This document shows positions 36,313 to 48,687 of a DNA stretch of 64,000 bases, piece by piece. The stretch is from Sporodiniella umbellata (taxonomy: Eukaryota; Mucoromycota; Mucoromycetes; Mucorales; Rhizopodaceae). The translations under genes and the position numbers were made by a program. The DNA lies in contig JAIXMR010000110.1 in the NCBI GenBank assembly GCA_025677835.1, positions 30,717 to 94,716 of the forward strand, in the 5' to 3' direction. The notes beneath the pieces are model-generated. The model did not search any database and was not told the DNA's origin. It worked only from the letters and a program-made list of their open reading frames with translations. The first letter of the stretch is position 1; the number at the start of each line of letters is the position of its first letter.

Positions 36313-38685
36313 TTAATGTTTGAGTTTCTTTTGTTTGGTTATGGCAGCTCTTAGTTGTTTTTGTTTGTCGAATAAACTACGCTTGGATTTCCAGACAACC
36401 GCTTGCTTGTGTACCATCATCATAATATTCTTATTTCTAGACTTCTCACGGTTGGTTGTGCTTCCCTTTTCCTTCTTGCCCTTGTTTGAACCAAACTTCT
36501 CACGACCTTCACGACCTTCTTGAATAGAGGCCATTCTTTGTTGGTAATCTTGTTTAGTTTTCTTACGAGGGCCGAGAATAGTAGCTTCGTCCACACCTTC
36601 ATCAGTTCGGCTATCTTCGTGAGTACGCTTCTTGCCTGCAGCTGTTTCTATTTCCTTGTTTTCGCGTAATTCACTCAAACGAGCAAAGTCTGCCGGTGTC
36701 AAAATACGCGTGGTAGCCAATTTAATATTAGCTTCATATTTAAGTTTCTTTTCAGCTTCGCATGCTTTGACAGCCTCAAGCAATTTCTGTCTTTGTTCCT
36801 CAGTGATTTCTTTACGGTCTTCAGCATCTTGCATCTTCTTCAGTTGACGTTTACCGATTCTTCGTGCCTTAAGAATTTCTCCGTTCTCACCAAGTTTGTA
36901 TTGTACCTTCTTAGTACTAGCTTCTTCAGTCTTTTCTTCTTTCTTCTTGTCCTCTTCGTCATCGCTCATAGCGACATTGACAAAGTCTTCATCATCGCTG
37001 GGAAGATTGATCCAGCCATCTTCATCGCTGTCTTCGGAGTCGTCGTCCTCGACTTCCCAGGCAGCCCAGTCATCTTCCTTAGTTTCTTGATCAAGCAACT
37101 CAAGGCCGTCCAATGCATCAACATTATTACCAGCCTCACCAAACTGTACAGTGCGTACGCTACCGTCTTTCATACGAATAGTACCGGACTTGCCACGATC
37201 TTTACGCAACAACATTTCTGGATTAATTTCGCGGAAGAGAGCAATCAAAGAGCGAGCAGCCATCAAAACGCCCTTGTCGCGATGAGACTTGTATTGGGTC
37301 AAATCTTGCAAGAGAGTAGTATCAATAGCTAAAGGCTGACGAACACAAATCTCACGGATACCGTTGATACCGACAGCCATTACTTCATTAGCTACACGAT
37401 CAGTAACAAAGTTGTTGGCAATAGCTTTCAACACAGGCTCTAGTACGTCAGGAGGTACTAAGGTGTGAGAGGCTTGAGCAGCGCATACCAAAACCATGGT
37501 CACATCACGCTGACTGGGTTGGAGATACTTGATAAGAAGAGGATAGAACCCTAAAATGGTGAGCTGATGAATACCAATTACACGTGATACGAGGTTCATC
37601 TTCATCAGGCGAACCTCCCATCGATCCTCTTTGGTATTCAGTTTAGAATAAAGTTTTTCTGCAAATCCTTGAGGATCGTTGATTAGATGGAGGGCGGAAA
37701 AATTGAAGGTTTCGGCCTTTTCCTTTGACTTGGACTTTCTTTTTACTTTCTTCTTAGCTGCGTCCATCTTACGATCCTTGGATCGTGTTTTCTTGCTGTG
37801 CAAGTTGGCCATTTGCATTTTCTTCAAGTCAGGAATCTGTTGCAAAAGCAATTAGGATCATCATATCAAAGTGGTGTGTCTCTAAACTTACATCATCGTC
37901 ATTATCCTCATCTTCATCGTTGGCTTCATTACCGTTCAAGAAAAACTTGACGGCTGTTACAGAGACTTTAGTGACAGGGGAAAAGCAGGCTTCTGCAATC
38001 ACATTGACTGTCTTGGCGTCGTTCCACACATTTTTGTGATACAGCTCTATACAAACATCCACACTCTTTTTGGCAGCAATTGCATTTTCATCGCTACTAC
38101 CGGTAGTGGCGGACTCTAACATGGTGAACATAAACGATTGGAGAGTCTTGTTCAACTTATTGTTTTTGACTTTGGAGTTGGTATTTTTTATATCGTTGAC
38201 AATGTGACTATAAAGCATTTCTCGAAGTTGCTTATCTCGGCATTTAAATAAAGTGAAGAACAGAGGTAAAAGACTATAAGTATATATTAGTTGTCGCACA
38301 TTCCTCTTATTTTTATGCTGCTGTATATTTACCGAGTATTATCCAAGATGCCCTTATTTCTTAGTAAAATAAGACATTGGACAAGACTTTTTCTCACTTC
38401 AGGGTGAAGGGACATACAGTGCTCTTGTAAAAGATCGACGATTTGTTGAGGAAAATCTTTAGTAATCTCGGAATAACATTGAGCAACCTGACTGACAAAT
38501 GTCACTAATTCTGACAGCTCTTTGGATTCTTCGTCTGGCTTCAAACAAAAGATTGACAGTGTAGATTGAAAGTGACGCCATTGTTGAAGAAACTCAGCCT
38601 CATAAGACGTAGGATCACGCTTAATAAGGTTTTGAAGCTGAGGCAAATGGGTGGGTAAAAGAGCAGCCCTGTTTCGTTTTCCCAT
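36313..38685 (-). CDS. SDA1: SDA1 homologue, 60S ribosome biogenesis/export factor
   Basis: Sda1 is a nuclear protein needed for maturation and export of pre-60S particles and for passage through G1 and actin organisation in yeast. Three exons on the minus strand (38333-38685, 37892-38273, 36313-37836) give 752 aa, close to the yeast length. It opens [19 protein letters not shown] and [11 protein letters not shown], a family signature. [20 protein letters not shown] and then [17 protein letters not shown] follow, and the helical repeat body continues to about residue 440. An acidic segment ([20 protein letters not shown]) and a basic C-terminal tail rich in Lys/Arg follow, as in other Sda1 proteins. 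Both introns are short (59 and 55 bp). Confidence 0.94.
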
Positions 38686-39384
38686 TGTATCCTATAGATC
38701 TTTACCACAAAAAGAAAAAAAAAAAAAAAAAGATTAAAAAGGCAACCTGTTGCTTTATTCTAAGCCACTGAGAATCAAACGTCCCTATTGTTTGACAGAT
38801 TCTTCACCTGAGATAATGTATTCAGCACAGGAAAAAAAGCTGTCTAAAAAAAAGTTCTAAAAACAATATATATTCTTGCACAGCACTGGATTTAAGAAGT
38901 TTCTGGATATGGGCTGTCCTTGTCTGCAGTCTATTTTATTTTTATGCATTTCTACAAGTTATTAATGGATTGGACCTGAGCTCAAATTCCAAAATAAAGT
39001 CCTCTTTGTAGAGTAGTTGATCCTACCAAGGTCTTTGAAGCCTAAAGATTTTTATTAAAGAAAAATATGGTAAGTAAACACAGTAGCTGTTGTTAGAGTT
39101 ATAAGTGTCTCTAGCTTAGTTAAACTCTATAAGATTACGGCACTATTATATTTAACCAAAAAGCTTTATAACCAAACAAAAGTGTCATAAAAAAAGTAAT
39201 ATACAGTGCCTGTTTTAATTATCAATGTTACTGACTTTCACTCGAATGGTAGTATCAAACTATTATAAATGCAAGACAAGCACTTTAATTGGCTGGAAAT
39301 AGCGATTTTGATTGGCTGTGGCATTGTTCGACAGAGATACTGTAACAGGTTTCCTTCTTTTATTTGTCTTTCTTTCGAAAAGCA
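38686..39384. other. Divergent promoter region between SDA1 and HEN1
   Basis: About 700 bp separates the two divergent start codons. It is AT-rich with an A run near 38719-38735. No coding sequence was found. Confidence 0.5.
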
Positions 39385-40744
39385 ATGAAAGACGATTTGA
39401 GCAGCAAAAGCCAATGGTTTAATCCACCACTTTGGCGACAAAGAAGGCTGTTTATCGTAGAAACTCTGGAAAGATTTCGGCCCCAATCTGTAAAAACTTG
39501 TAGACTTTTTCAAAAGCTCTTGTAAACCCCAATATTTATATACTTTCAAAAAAAAAAATTGAAAAGGTTTTGGATTATGGTTGCGGTGAAGCCTCTGTTT
39601 TATCTTTTTTAATCTCTTCTAATGAGGCACACATTAAGAAAATGGCAGGCATCGATATCTGTGAAGAGGCGCTAGAAGAAGCAGCTGAAGCTTGTAGACC
39701 TTGGGCATCTGACTATACTCAACAAAGAGCCTCTCCATTAGAAATTACCATTTATAAAGGTAAAGCTTTTATTTGGAAAATCGACCTTTATTGACAATCT
39801 TTTGTAGGTTCTGTAAGCATTCCTGATGATCGCTTAAAGGAATACGAAGCAATTGTATGTAGTGAGGTGATTGAGCATCTTCATGACCAAGATCTGTTGC
39901 CTTTTCTTGATGTCACCTTGGGTTTTTATAAACCTCGCATATTGATCGTGACCACTCCTAACAGCGAATTTAATGTTCATTTTCCAGAGCTACGGTATGG
40001 AACTGATCTTTCTGTTTTTCGACACGATGATCACAAATTTGAGTGGACAAGGGAGCAATTTCAAAATTGGTATTGAAAAAAAGCAGATAGACATGCAGAA
40101 GGAAGAAAAAATAACTAACAGCAAATGACAATACCAGGTGCCAAAAAGGGGCAGATAAGTTTGGTTATCGTACTGAGTTTCACGGCATAGGACTATTGAG
40201 AGACGAAAACAAAGAGGCAAAGTACGGTCATTGCACTCAAGCCTGTATATTTATTCGAAAAAACAAACACTCTGCGCACTTCAAAAAAGCCGGGGAAGCG
40301 CATAGCTTGTTTTGTCACTTTGAGTTCCCTTTTTACAATGAACCACTGAAACCACCTGCAAAAATACTACAAGAAATACATACGTTTATTGAAACCTTAT
40401 GCTTATCCGATTTCTATGCCCAGAAAAAAAACGAGAAAAAAATCAAGATTATTAGAGACGACAGTTTCGATCTGGATGATTTTGTAGATTGGAACACATT
40501 TGATATAAAAGAAAAAGAGAGTCAGTTCATTCCACAGTCTGTACAAACCCAAAACCATGGATCCCAGCGTACCAAAACTCCCGTAGAGATACCCATCCTT
40601 CAGCTGTGGGATATAATTAGAATTCAGCGCCTATGCGAAACCTTAGAAAGACTTATTATTTTACTATCTGAAAACCAAGACCCTCTGATTTACACAGTAC
40701 AGAAAGATATATTGATCGTTCACAAAGCTTTCGAAATACCATAA
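39385..40744 (+). CDS. HEN1: HEN1-type small-RNA 2'-O-methyltransferase
   Basis: HEN1 methylates the 3'-terminal ribose of small silencing RNAs and so protects them from tailing and decay. Four exons (39385-39489, 39567-39759, 39808-40069, 40138-40744) give 388 aa. The start FNPPLWRQRRLFIVETL joins across the first intron to SVLDYGCGEASV, the SAM-binding motif I. The HEN1-specific metal site is visible: EVIEHLHDQD (E-x-x-E-H), then VTTPNSEFNV and the second His in FRHDDHKFEWTREQFQNWC. The methyltransferase core is complete; the last 120 residues are variable. It lacks the plant dsRNA-binding and La domains, as do animal and fungal forms. It implies that the organism has, or had, a Dicer/Argonaute pathway. 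Confidence 0.92.
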
Positions 40745-40879
40745 AAATAGCTCAAATAAAAACAAAATTATGTCTCTAATAACTAGGAAGGTTCAGGATT
40801 ACAAAAAAAAAAAAAAAGTTCAGAAATGATCTTTGTGGGTATACATATTTTTTAATTTCAAAGATTTTGGGTGGCGGCT

Positions 40880-42955
40880 TTACCACAGATAACGTAAATC
40901 AACGCCAACATCGCTGAATGTAGATTCGCTTTGCATAGCACCATAGGCTGTCAGTGCTCTTCTCCAGTGAACAGCATTGGCTTCATTATCACAGTAAACA
41001 AACATCTTTCCTTCAAGTGTTTCGCCTTCATCGAATCGAACGTCGTCGCTCAACACAGCCTTGAGTCGATCAAACTGTAAGGTAAGACCGATTTTTCGCG
41101 CGATGCCTACGTTTTCACAATCATCAATAGATGGTTTATTTACGTGTTGTAAAGGTATCAACGATAAGGTGCTCAAAGGTTCTTTTGAGTTCTATTTTTT
41201 TTTGGTTTAGTTTTTTTTTTTTTTTGTACATCTATTTCCGCACTTTACCTTGTGCGAGAAGTCATAAAATACGAGGCGACTTCCTTCCATAGAGACCCAG
41301 AACCGTTTCCATGCCTATATTTAGAGTTCTTTTAGATAACCCTGTACATGTGTGTTTTCCTAAGAAAAAAAGAAAAGACAAAGGGAGAAGGGGGGGGGAA
41401 AGCTGTTACTTACTGGATGTGCCATGCCTCGAGTATAAATTGTCAAATAATCGCCAGCTTGACAATGCTGCTGGGATAATTTGACTTGTGTTGGGTTTTG
41501 GATGATTTCTCGATCTTGATCGCGAGTATCTCCTTGTACACTTGTTAGCATATGAGCCCAAGGTAATTTTTGAACCGAAGCGGGCAGTTCATCTACAATT
41601 TTGATATCTACTACGATTTCGATGTTAAACCAACGAAAGAAGCCGCGGCGTTCGTCGCCTTTGGTCAGCTTCAAGCGTTGAATACCGTGGTTCTGTGTGC
41701 TTTTAGGGTTTTCAAAGTTGAGTACTGTGTAACCGGTAGGTGGAAGTTCTGCGCTCTGTGTCGTTTTGTTCAGTGAAGATAGAATTTTTGAGAGTCCATC
41801 TCGAATACGTGTGTTGGTATAGCGTGCAGAAACAGCAAAAGTCAACGAAAACGGTTCTTTCACCTCTCTGATTTATAAAGGTGCTATTAGCTGTATGTAG
41901 GTTGATAAAGTCAAACTTACAACTTCAAAGCATCTTGCTGGAATTGATCAGCACTTGCATTTGTAGTTACTTTATGCAAAGAACCTCGTTGAGAAACTTG
42001 CTCTATACCGTTGTGATAGACAAACAGTTCGTATTCACAATCTGAAGAGAGTTTCCCATTAGTTTTAAGCGTACCTCTGTCTATTTCAATTCAACTTACC
42101 ACGCTCAGACCCGACATTAATAATTTGCACAACTAGAAGGATTGACAAGGTCAGAAATAAAAGTTTTTTTTTAAAAAAAAAAGTGAAACAAAAACCAAAA
42201 TTACCTTTGCAATACATTATTCTCTTAGGAGCCACAAACACTTTTTGATTAGAAGGACTCTGCTCTTTTAAATTAGATTCTTCCACTTGGTTTCTAGTGT
42301 TTCTTTTAGTCAACACACACCGTTTATATATATATATACATATATATATATATAAATAGGATAGCTACCTGATAAAATTGCAATGGTCATGTTGAGATTC
42401 ATAAATAAAACGATTGGAATCTTCTTTGGGCATAGGTTGATCTTTATGACTAGTTAAGGATAGATGATTCTGCAAGATTTGGTTTTGCAGACGAAATATG
42501 TTTTCTTGAGCAGACTGATACTTTTTAGACATGATGGCACCCAGATTATGAATTGGAGGCGATGCCAGCAATCGCTGAACAGGAACAGCAATGGTTCTTT
42601 TGAGATGCATTTGCCCTTTACTTAAGACACGGGTCATTCTTTGTCTCTTTTGAACCGGTAGAGGGGGCAGGGGGCGATTGGAACCAAGAGAAAGATCAGG
42701 GCAAGTGAGGCTCTTGACAGCAAGGCTATCTTCAGTGTATTGTTCTTCTTCCAACTCTAATTCGTGTTCAAGACTAAGCTCGGATGAACTGAGGGAATCC
42801 AAAGACTCTTCATATTCAATCAATGGCTTTTCAACACCTGCTGATTTTTCATAAAAGCGAACCAAAGGCGTAATCTTTTGAGACGTATGTTTTTTGAAAG
42901 GTACCCAATGATGAGTCTTTGTGTTTTCATAAGCGCTGGTAGATCTTGTGTACAT
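40880..42955 (-). CDS. PH-domain protein, possibly anillin/Bud4-like
   Basis: Seven exons on the minus strand (42369-42955, 42205-42293, 42100-42132, 41921-42041, 41414-41867, 41249-41314, 40880-41191) give about 553 aa. The N-terminal 195 residues are acidic and disordered (SLSSSELSLEHELELEEE) with a proline motif RPLPPLPVQK that could bind SH3 domains. The middle part (VFVAPKRIMYCKVVQIINVG, then CEYELFVYHNG) looks like a beta-sandwich. The C-terminus has a PH-domain core: WKRFWVSMEGSRLVFYDF, then VYCDNEANAVHWRRALTAYG. A C2-like module followed by a terminal PH domain recalls anillin and Bud4/Mid proteins of septum assembly, but I cannot confirm the anillin homology. An upstream in-frame extension to 43177 is hydrophobic and poly-F, and I regard it as non-coding. 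Confidence 0.72.
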
Positions 42956-43306
42956 TAAAAGGAGTGCTAGGGTTATTAAAAATAAAGTAAAGAAATAAAA
43001 GAAACAGAATGATAGAAAATGAAATAGAAATCCTTCAAAAAAAAAAAAAATTAAGAATAGAATTATAAAGCATTTCTGGAGTTGCTGGTTGTTTTTCTTA
43101 TACAATTCCCAACTAGAGGTATAACTCCAAAAAAAAAAAAAAAAAATAAGATTGGTAGTGGTTATGAGTGTCATCAAGTTTATTATTTCACTTTCAGATA
43201 ATTAAATGTAAAGCAACAGTTTGCTTAGAATGTAGAAATGCGGGGGGGAGTAAAAGGGAGGGGGAGATTCAAGACGATGAAGAAAGTACAACACAATTTT
43301 TTTTTT

Positions 43307-44453
43307 CTAATCAATCACATTATTGTATTCTGGGTTACACTTGACTTTGAGTCTTTTGATTGTAGCGCACACTGGCTTATCAATATTATTCCACTATAAA
43401 AGAAAGCTTTAATAAATCATATACAAATAAACATTCCTATTACCTCAATTGGACCATGCGCCCATTCAGCTGTCCCAGCTGCGCTACTACCATCCCAAAG
43501 GCCGATCTGGACACGTCTATTATTAAAAGTCAGCAAGTGGGTTTGTTAGGCAAGTAATGAAAACCTACGCAGGAGAGGAGGGGAACTTGTCATTAGTTTC
43601 TTCTCTAGTTTTTTTCCTCAATTCTTTGCCATCAACAGACCAGATGATTGTCTCAGGGGTCCTATTTGTATGTATTTATGTATGTAGTTGAGGAAAAGAA
43701 GAATATTGAGTGTCGATTGTAGTAATAAAAAAGAGGAGACGAAGGAGTGGTGTCCTTTGTTACTTACCATTCAATCTTGTAAGTATGAAATTCTTCAGAG
43801 ATGGGTCCATTGCCTACAGAATGAGAGGCGCCATTTTTGCCATAGACGATTTCTTGACCCCAGAAATAATTGGTTCTATATTTTGATATTAATCCAAGGG
43901 TCAACAAACCAAAAAAAAAAAAAAAAAGTGTATCTACTTACTGTACTTCCTCATCTTGCCTGTTTCCTTTACCAAGCAATTCGTAATCGATTTCATCTTT
44001 ATTATCGGCTATCAAGATAATAGCAGTTACGGCGCCGCCTACTTCAGCTGATTTGAGCGTGGCTTCAAAAGTACCATAGTGCATGTAGGTCGAAGCATTG
44101 AAGGTTGGCCCTTGCCCTTCTTCTGTATTGAATTTGAGCTCTTGAATAATAATAATAAAATTAGTCCTGCAGTTTAGAAATGGAGTGCGTTAATACTAAC
44201 CGCCTTCATTTTTTTGGTCATAATGTGAAGGACGTGTCAACTTTAATTCAAGGCCTTCTTCTGTGGTTTCCCAACTAGCTCCACTGACGATCTCTTCCCA
44301 GCCGTCGTTACCCTGGGTAAAGTCCGTGTCATAGTTTCTACATTCTGTCTTTTCTCCACGAGTTGTCAATGGATAGATCGCCCGGGCTTCAAGAACTGAA
44401 AGACAGGAGAGGGCAATACAGGAGAGGGTAAAAAGATGGGTAAACTTGAACAT
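43307..44453 (-). CDS. Secreted GH16 cell-wall glycosidase/transglycosylase (CRH-like)
   Basis: CRH enzymes cleave chitin and transfer it to beta-glucan, cross-linking the wall. Six exons on the minus strand (44201-44453, 43942-44140, 43768-43875, 43569-43661, 43444-43516, 43307-43393) give 270 aa. Residues 1-24 (FKFTHLFTLSCIALSCLSVLEA) are a signal peptide. The catalytic motif NKDEIDYELLG holds the ExDxxE nucleophile and acid/base pair. Flanking family features are TYMHYGTFEATLK, EFHTYKIEWTPETIIWSVDG, and RVQIGLWDGSSAAGTAEWA. The enzyme ends shortly after a Cys pair, with no GPI-anchor signal and no chitin-binding module, so it is probably free in the wall or medium. The substrate specificity within GH16 is inferred. 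Confidence 0.9.
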
Positions 44454-44602
44454 CTTTTAGTAACAAAAAGACTGAATTGAAAAAAAAAAAAAAAAAAAGG
44501 GAAAAAGAAAAAAAGAAATAGCCTTTTTATACTTCTAATAAGGTGGTAATGAAAGTTGGATCAAGATAAAGAGCGTGCGCACGCGAGGCGGAAAAAAAGT
44601 AC

Positions 44603-44633
<31 letters not shown>

Positions 44634-45080
44634 GGTACGTATAAGAAGGGGCTAAAGCAAGGAGAAAGAATTGGAAAAAAAAAAAAAGTGTTTAAAGGGG
44701 GTAAAAGATGTACGTATCTGGCATAGTTCATTCAACTTGTTTAAAAAGAGAAAGGGCTCTTTTGATCGTATTTAGGTTTGTTATTTTTTTTTATTTTTTT
44801 TAGTTTTTCTTTTTGGCTAAAAATAGTCTGATGCATAGTTTGAGTTTGTTGTTTGATATAGCATATCTTTTCCCCTAATAATAAAGCGCCAATACAAAGA
44901 ATGACCCAATCATTCATGATAAAGAGAAATTGAAAGGTCCTGTCTTCTTTGGAGTCAATAGATCAATAAAAAAAAAGATAGGCTTTTTGTTTGTTTATTA
45001 TTAATCCTTGGCTAGTTATGAATAATTATAGAATAAGAATAGTACAAAGAGAGAAAGAGAGAAGGAGATGGTGACGATTC
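44454..45080. other. Intergenic region with A-rich runs
   Basis: About 630 bp between the GH16 start and the end of the VHS/GAT gene, both on the minus strand. It has several A runs (the longest about 30 near 44604-44632). No coding sequence was seen; it is the likely GH16 promoter. Confidence 0.5.
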
Positions 45081-46541
45081 TTAATAGGCGTGAGTTTCTT
45101 CCACAGGTGTTGTTGGATCAGCAAAAGGATCTAGTTCTTCATGTTGTGTATCGTTAATGCGAAGGTTTCCTAACTCAATCTGTAACGGTGGAGACGTACG
45201 CATAGGTGGTGGCGGAGGAGGAGGTGCACGAATCATCTTGTTACTTTCTTTGGGTTGCCAAACAACGGGGACTTCGCCTGTCAACATGATGTCGTACATA
45301 TCTAATCCCTTGAGTAGATCTTCATTGGCTTTCAGCAGAGTGCCGATCCATTCTTCGTCTTCCACCAATCTTACATAACGTACAATCTTCTTTCGAGAAT
45401 CCTCACATCGATTGCGGTACTCTTGCAAACGTGCATCGTACTGTAGGTCAATCTCCCATCGATCTTCGGATGTATTGATTAGCCTTAATGCATTTAGCAA
45501 ATTGTTCGAATTCTGGTTGGCTATGGCTACTTCTTGCATAATCTTTGGCTTGGTCTTTTCAAAGTTGAATTGACTGCGGTCCCCGTTACTTTGGCTACGA
45601 GGCTTGGTGGTTGGTTTAGGATCCTTCTTGGGTGGCGGTAACGATTGATGTCTTGATGGTTCCTTTGGCTTGGGCGACCGGATGGGGGAACTGGGGGCAA
45701 TGTGGGTAGGAGACTGGACTGTGGGTGATAGGGCGGTGGGGGATTGAACTGCAGAGCTACTACGACCCGTCTCGGTTGTATTTGTTCGGATCTGCATTCT
45801 CTGTATGTAGCTTGAGCTTCTGTTCTTGTTTTTTTTTTTTTTTTTTTTTTTTTTTCTTTTATAAAAGAGGGTCTTTATCACATACCTTTTTGCCTCTTCC
45901 TAAATCATACAATTCTCCAATAGCCCTCATACCTGGCTCTGTTTTATACTTTACAGACCAAGCCCCAAGTAAAGATAGCAACGTGTTTTTTACCTCAGTT
46001 GGCTCACTCTAATAGAGGAATGCGTTGATTAATACAGAACATAAACACCATGAACTCACAGGTGAGGTAAGAATCAATTCAAATCTTTCTTTCAACTTTT
46101 CATTAGCAAGGAATTGCCCTAATAAGCTCTATTAAAAATCCATGCGGCTCTTTCGGTATGAATTTACTATGAAACTGCTGGTTACTATTCTCCATAAGAA
46201 GCTGCAGGATCTAAAAGTACAAGTCATTAATATGTTTTATCAAGCATTTCAATCTCCTCTCTTACTTCAAGTACACGAAGCTTTTGCTGTTTTCCTCCAT
46301 GCTTTAGCTTTTTTCTGACAGTTTCCACAGCCTCTCGAGCACCTGCAGACTGCATTTGAATGGACTCGGTTAATTGCTGTAAAAGATACCAGTCAATCTC
46401 CTCGAGATTAGACAGTCTCTCTATTTAACAACATAAAGTTTAGGCCAAAAGTATCTATGTTGAAGAAAAAACAAAAATAAGGATATTACCTATATACAAA
46501 GAGACGGAGGTCTTTTGTATTTCCTCTGTAAATAATCCCAT
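45081..46541 (-). CDS. VHS/GAT-domain adaptor (LSB5-like)
   Basis: VHS-GAT proteins bind ubiquitinated cargo and Arf-type GTPases in endocytic and Golgi sorting; yeast Lsb5 links this to actin patches. Six exons on the minus strand (46490-46541, 46266-46420, 46186-46210, 46060-46118, 45886-46008, 45081-45800) give 377 aa, including a 25-bp exon. The VHS part runs from about residue 5 to 138: EEIDWYLLQQLTESIQ, AVETVRKKLKHGGKQQKLRV, LANEKLKERFELILTS, LLGAWSVKYKTEPGM. A Ser/Pro linker follows, then the GAT helices (about 205-295; RLQEYRNRCEDSRKKIVRYV, LLKANEDLLKGLDMYD), a polyproline tract, and ELDPFADP, a DPF-type motif. Splicing across the 25-bp exon is inferred from restored VHS homology. Confidence 0.84.
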
Positions 46542-47111
46542 AAAGGAAAAGAAGAAAAAAGAAATAAAAAAAAAAAAAAAAAAAAAAAAACTGTCCTACA
46601 AAGCTCCAACGGCCAATAAGAGGTTATTTTCAGAGGGGTTTATGTAGAGATGACAGATTATAAATGAACAGTAATACAAATATTGACACTCATATTTTTT
46701 TATTAGTGAGTGTCTGTTTGGGTCGCTGAACGAAACTAAGGGGTTTCATTTATTGAGAATAAAATCATCCGTACTGGTAAGGGAAGCCTGTTAAATTAAA
46801 ACAAACATGAAACACACCCTTTTAAGAGAAACTGACAGAAATTGGCACAGTTTATTCCAAGTAGTTGCTTGCTATAAATACAGATATTTGAGGGATAGCA
46901 CTTTAACATCCCTGTTAGATACCCACTGTTTGTTTGATTAGACGTTGTATTTAACAGCACCCTATCCTTATGCACTTACTTTTCTGGTAGATTCAAAAAC
47001 CGAAAACATAAACAGAGTGAGAAAGGGCCTTTTCTCCTTTTTTTTCTTTTCCCGAATGGAAGACTGATTTTTTTTTTTTTTTTTTCTCGTATTTTTTTTC
47101 ATATTTTTAAA
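46542..47111. other. Divergent promoter region
   Basis: 570 bp between the divergent start codons of the VHS/GAT gene and the SxIP protein gene. It contains a 25-bp A run near 46567 and T runs near 47075-47100. Nothing else is seen. Confidence 0.5.
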
Positions 47112-48687
47112 ATGACACAATTACCGAGCCTTCGTTTTCCCAGTAGCTTTAAAGACAAAAATGCTAGTAAAGAACCCAGTGATAAACCAGACGGTGTTCA
47201 AGGTTGGCTTAAGCATGTTCATTCTTATGACAGAAAAGACAAAAATGGAGCTGACAAAACTACCATTGTCGATGCAGAGAACAACAGGTATTCTTTTTTT
47301 TTTTTTTTTTTTTTGGCTATGAAAAGCGCTTGTTTTTTTTGTCTTTTGTTTTTTTTTGTTTTTTTTTTGCTTTTGTAAACTATAAAAGTAAAAGGAAAAC
47401 AGTTGTGTGTGCGTGGGTGGGGGGGGGGTTTCTATAGTGGTTATTACAATGTTACCCATTCCTCCTTAATATGTTAGTATTCCGTTAGAATTTTCAAAGA
47501 AAACAAATAGTCGGCCTGAGAGTGTTCATTCAGTAGACAGTGTTAATCTAGACGAGCTTATTAATGCCAACTTTACTGCCAATATGGAAGATGAAACTGA
47601 CCTAAGTGAACTCGCTAATTTAGATATCATTGACGATTCGACACCAGACTTTTGGAACCTTAATCCAGTAAGCAACCATGGAAACAGCTTAACCTTCTTA
47701 TAGACAGCCAATAACCATCGTTTGATACTAAGCTTCTTTTTATTAGAAGGAAGAGTCACTGGAATCTTTTGATAACGGTTTTAACGAATATTTGAACAAG
47801 GTAAGAAAGGAAAGCGAAAGGCTGATGAAAAGAAACTGATCCTATCTTGGCTTGTTCTTATATAGTCATCCGAGTTGAATTGGAATACGCCTACAACAAA
47901 AACGACACATGAAGCGATACCCGCAGCGCTACCGACGACACCCAGTTACGGAAACAAAGGCCAGGCCCATAACCTAGGTAAGAAAAAAAAAAAAAAAAAG
48001 CGAGCGGTGATTATAGGCAGTGCATAATGTATACGTTTGGCAGCTAGCAGCCCGCGTAAAAGATCTGATAGTTTGAGTAGCGATAACAGCTTAACGTCCC
48101 AGTCAACGGTCACCCAACAGTATGGCAAATACGGAATGACGCCCATGATTTATCCTTCTGAATCCTCATCTTCCTCCTCACGCCCTTTGAGTCGACTGAG
48201 CAACTACTCAGCCAGTAGTATGGCATCTTCTTCAGGTATTTCTCACCACCCAAGATCGAACGGCACCGGTATTCCAACACCTAGCCGGTCGTATACATCC
48301 AAAAAGGGATCCAAGGTACCCCGCGTGCCACTGTCAAAACGCGCCTCTCATATCCCTGCACCTGCATCCCACCATTCCCCACCGGCACCTCAAAAGACCC
48401 TGTCTTCCTCATCTACCTCCTCTCGTAAATCCAGAATACCAAATCAGAGATCGAGTCACATACCCACCCTCGGCACCCAACGACCTGAATCGCCTTCTCG
48501 AATGGGCATGCGAAGCCCTACACCTGGCTCAAGACTTTTTGCTAAAACAGATGACAAAAAACGGATCTTTTCCAACTCAAATACCAATACTACCACAAAT
48601 AGCCGATCCAGTGGCCTTCGTCCCCCTACTGCCACCAATAGTAATGGAAGAAGTGTGAGTCGTATCGGAACATTAAAGAAAACATAA
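47112..48687 (+). CDS. Serine-rich basic protein with SxIP motifs (probable microtubule plus-end factor)
   Basis: Five exons (47112-47287, 47478-47667, 47747-47800, 47866-47977, 48044-48687) give 391 aa. The first 170 residues are acidic (NLDELINANFTANMEDETDLSE cut short). The remainder is Ser/Pro/Arg/Lys-rich and disordered. It holds several SxIP or close variants in basic context: NGTGIPTPSRS, KRASHIPAPAS, SRKSRIPNQRSSHIPTLG. SxIP in a basic Ser/Pro region is the known binding signal for EB1-type end-binding proteins, so plus-end tracking is a reasonable inference. No folded domain is visible. The first intron is long (190 bp) for this window and T-rich. Confidence 0.75.

Noticed and set aside
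42956..43177. N-terminal extension of the PH-domain protein with many Phe residues
   Set aside because: It is read from homopolymer T/A tracts typical of leaders and introns here. The ATG at 42955 gives a normal start.
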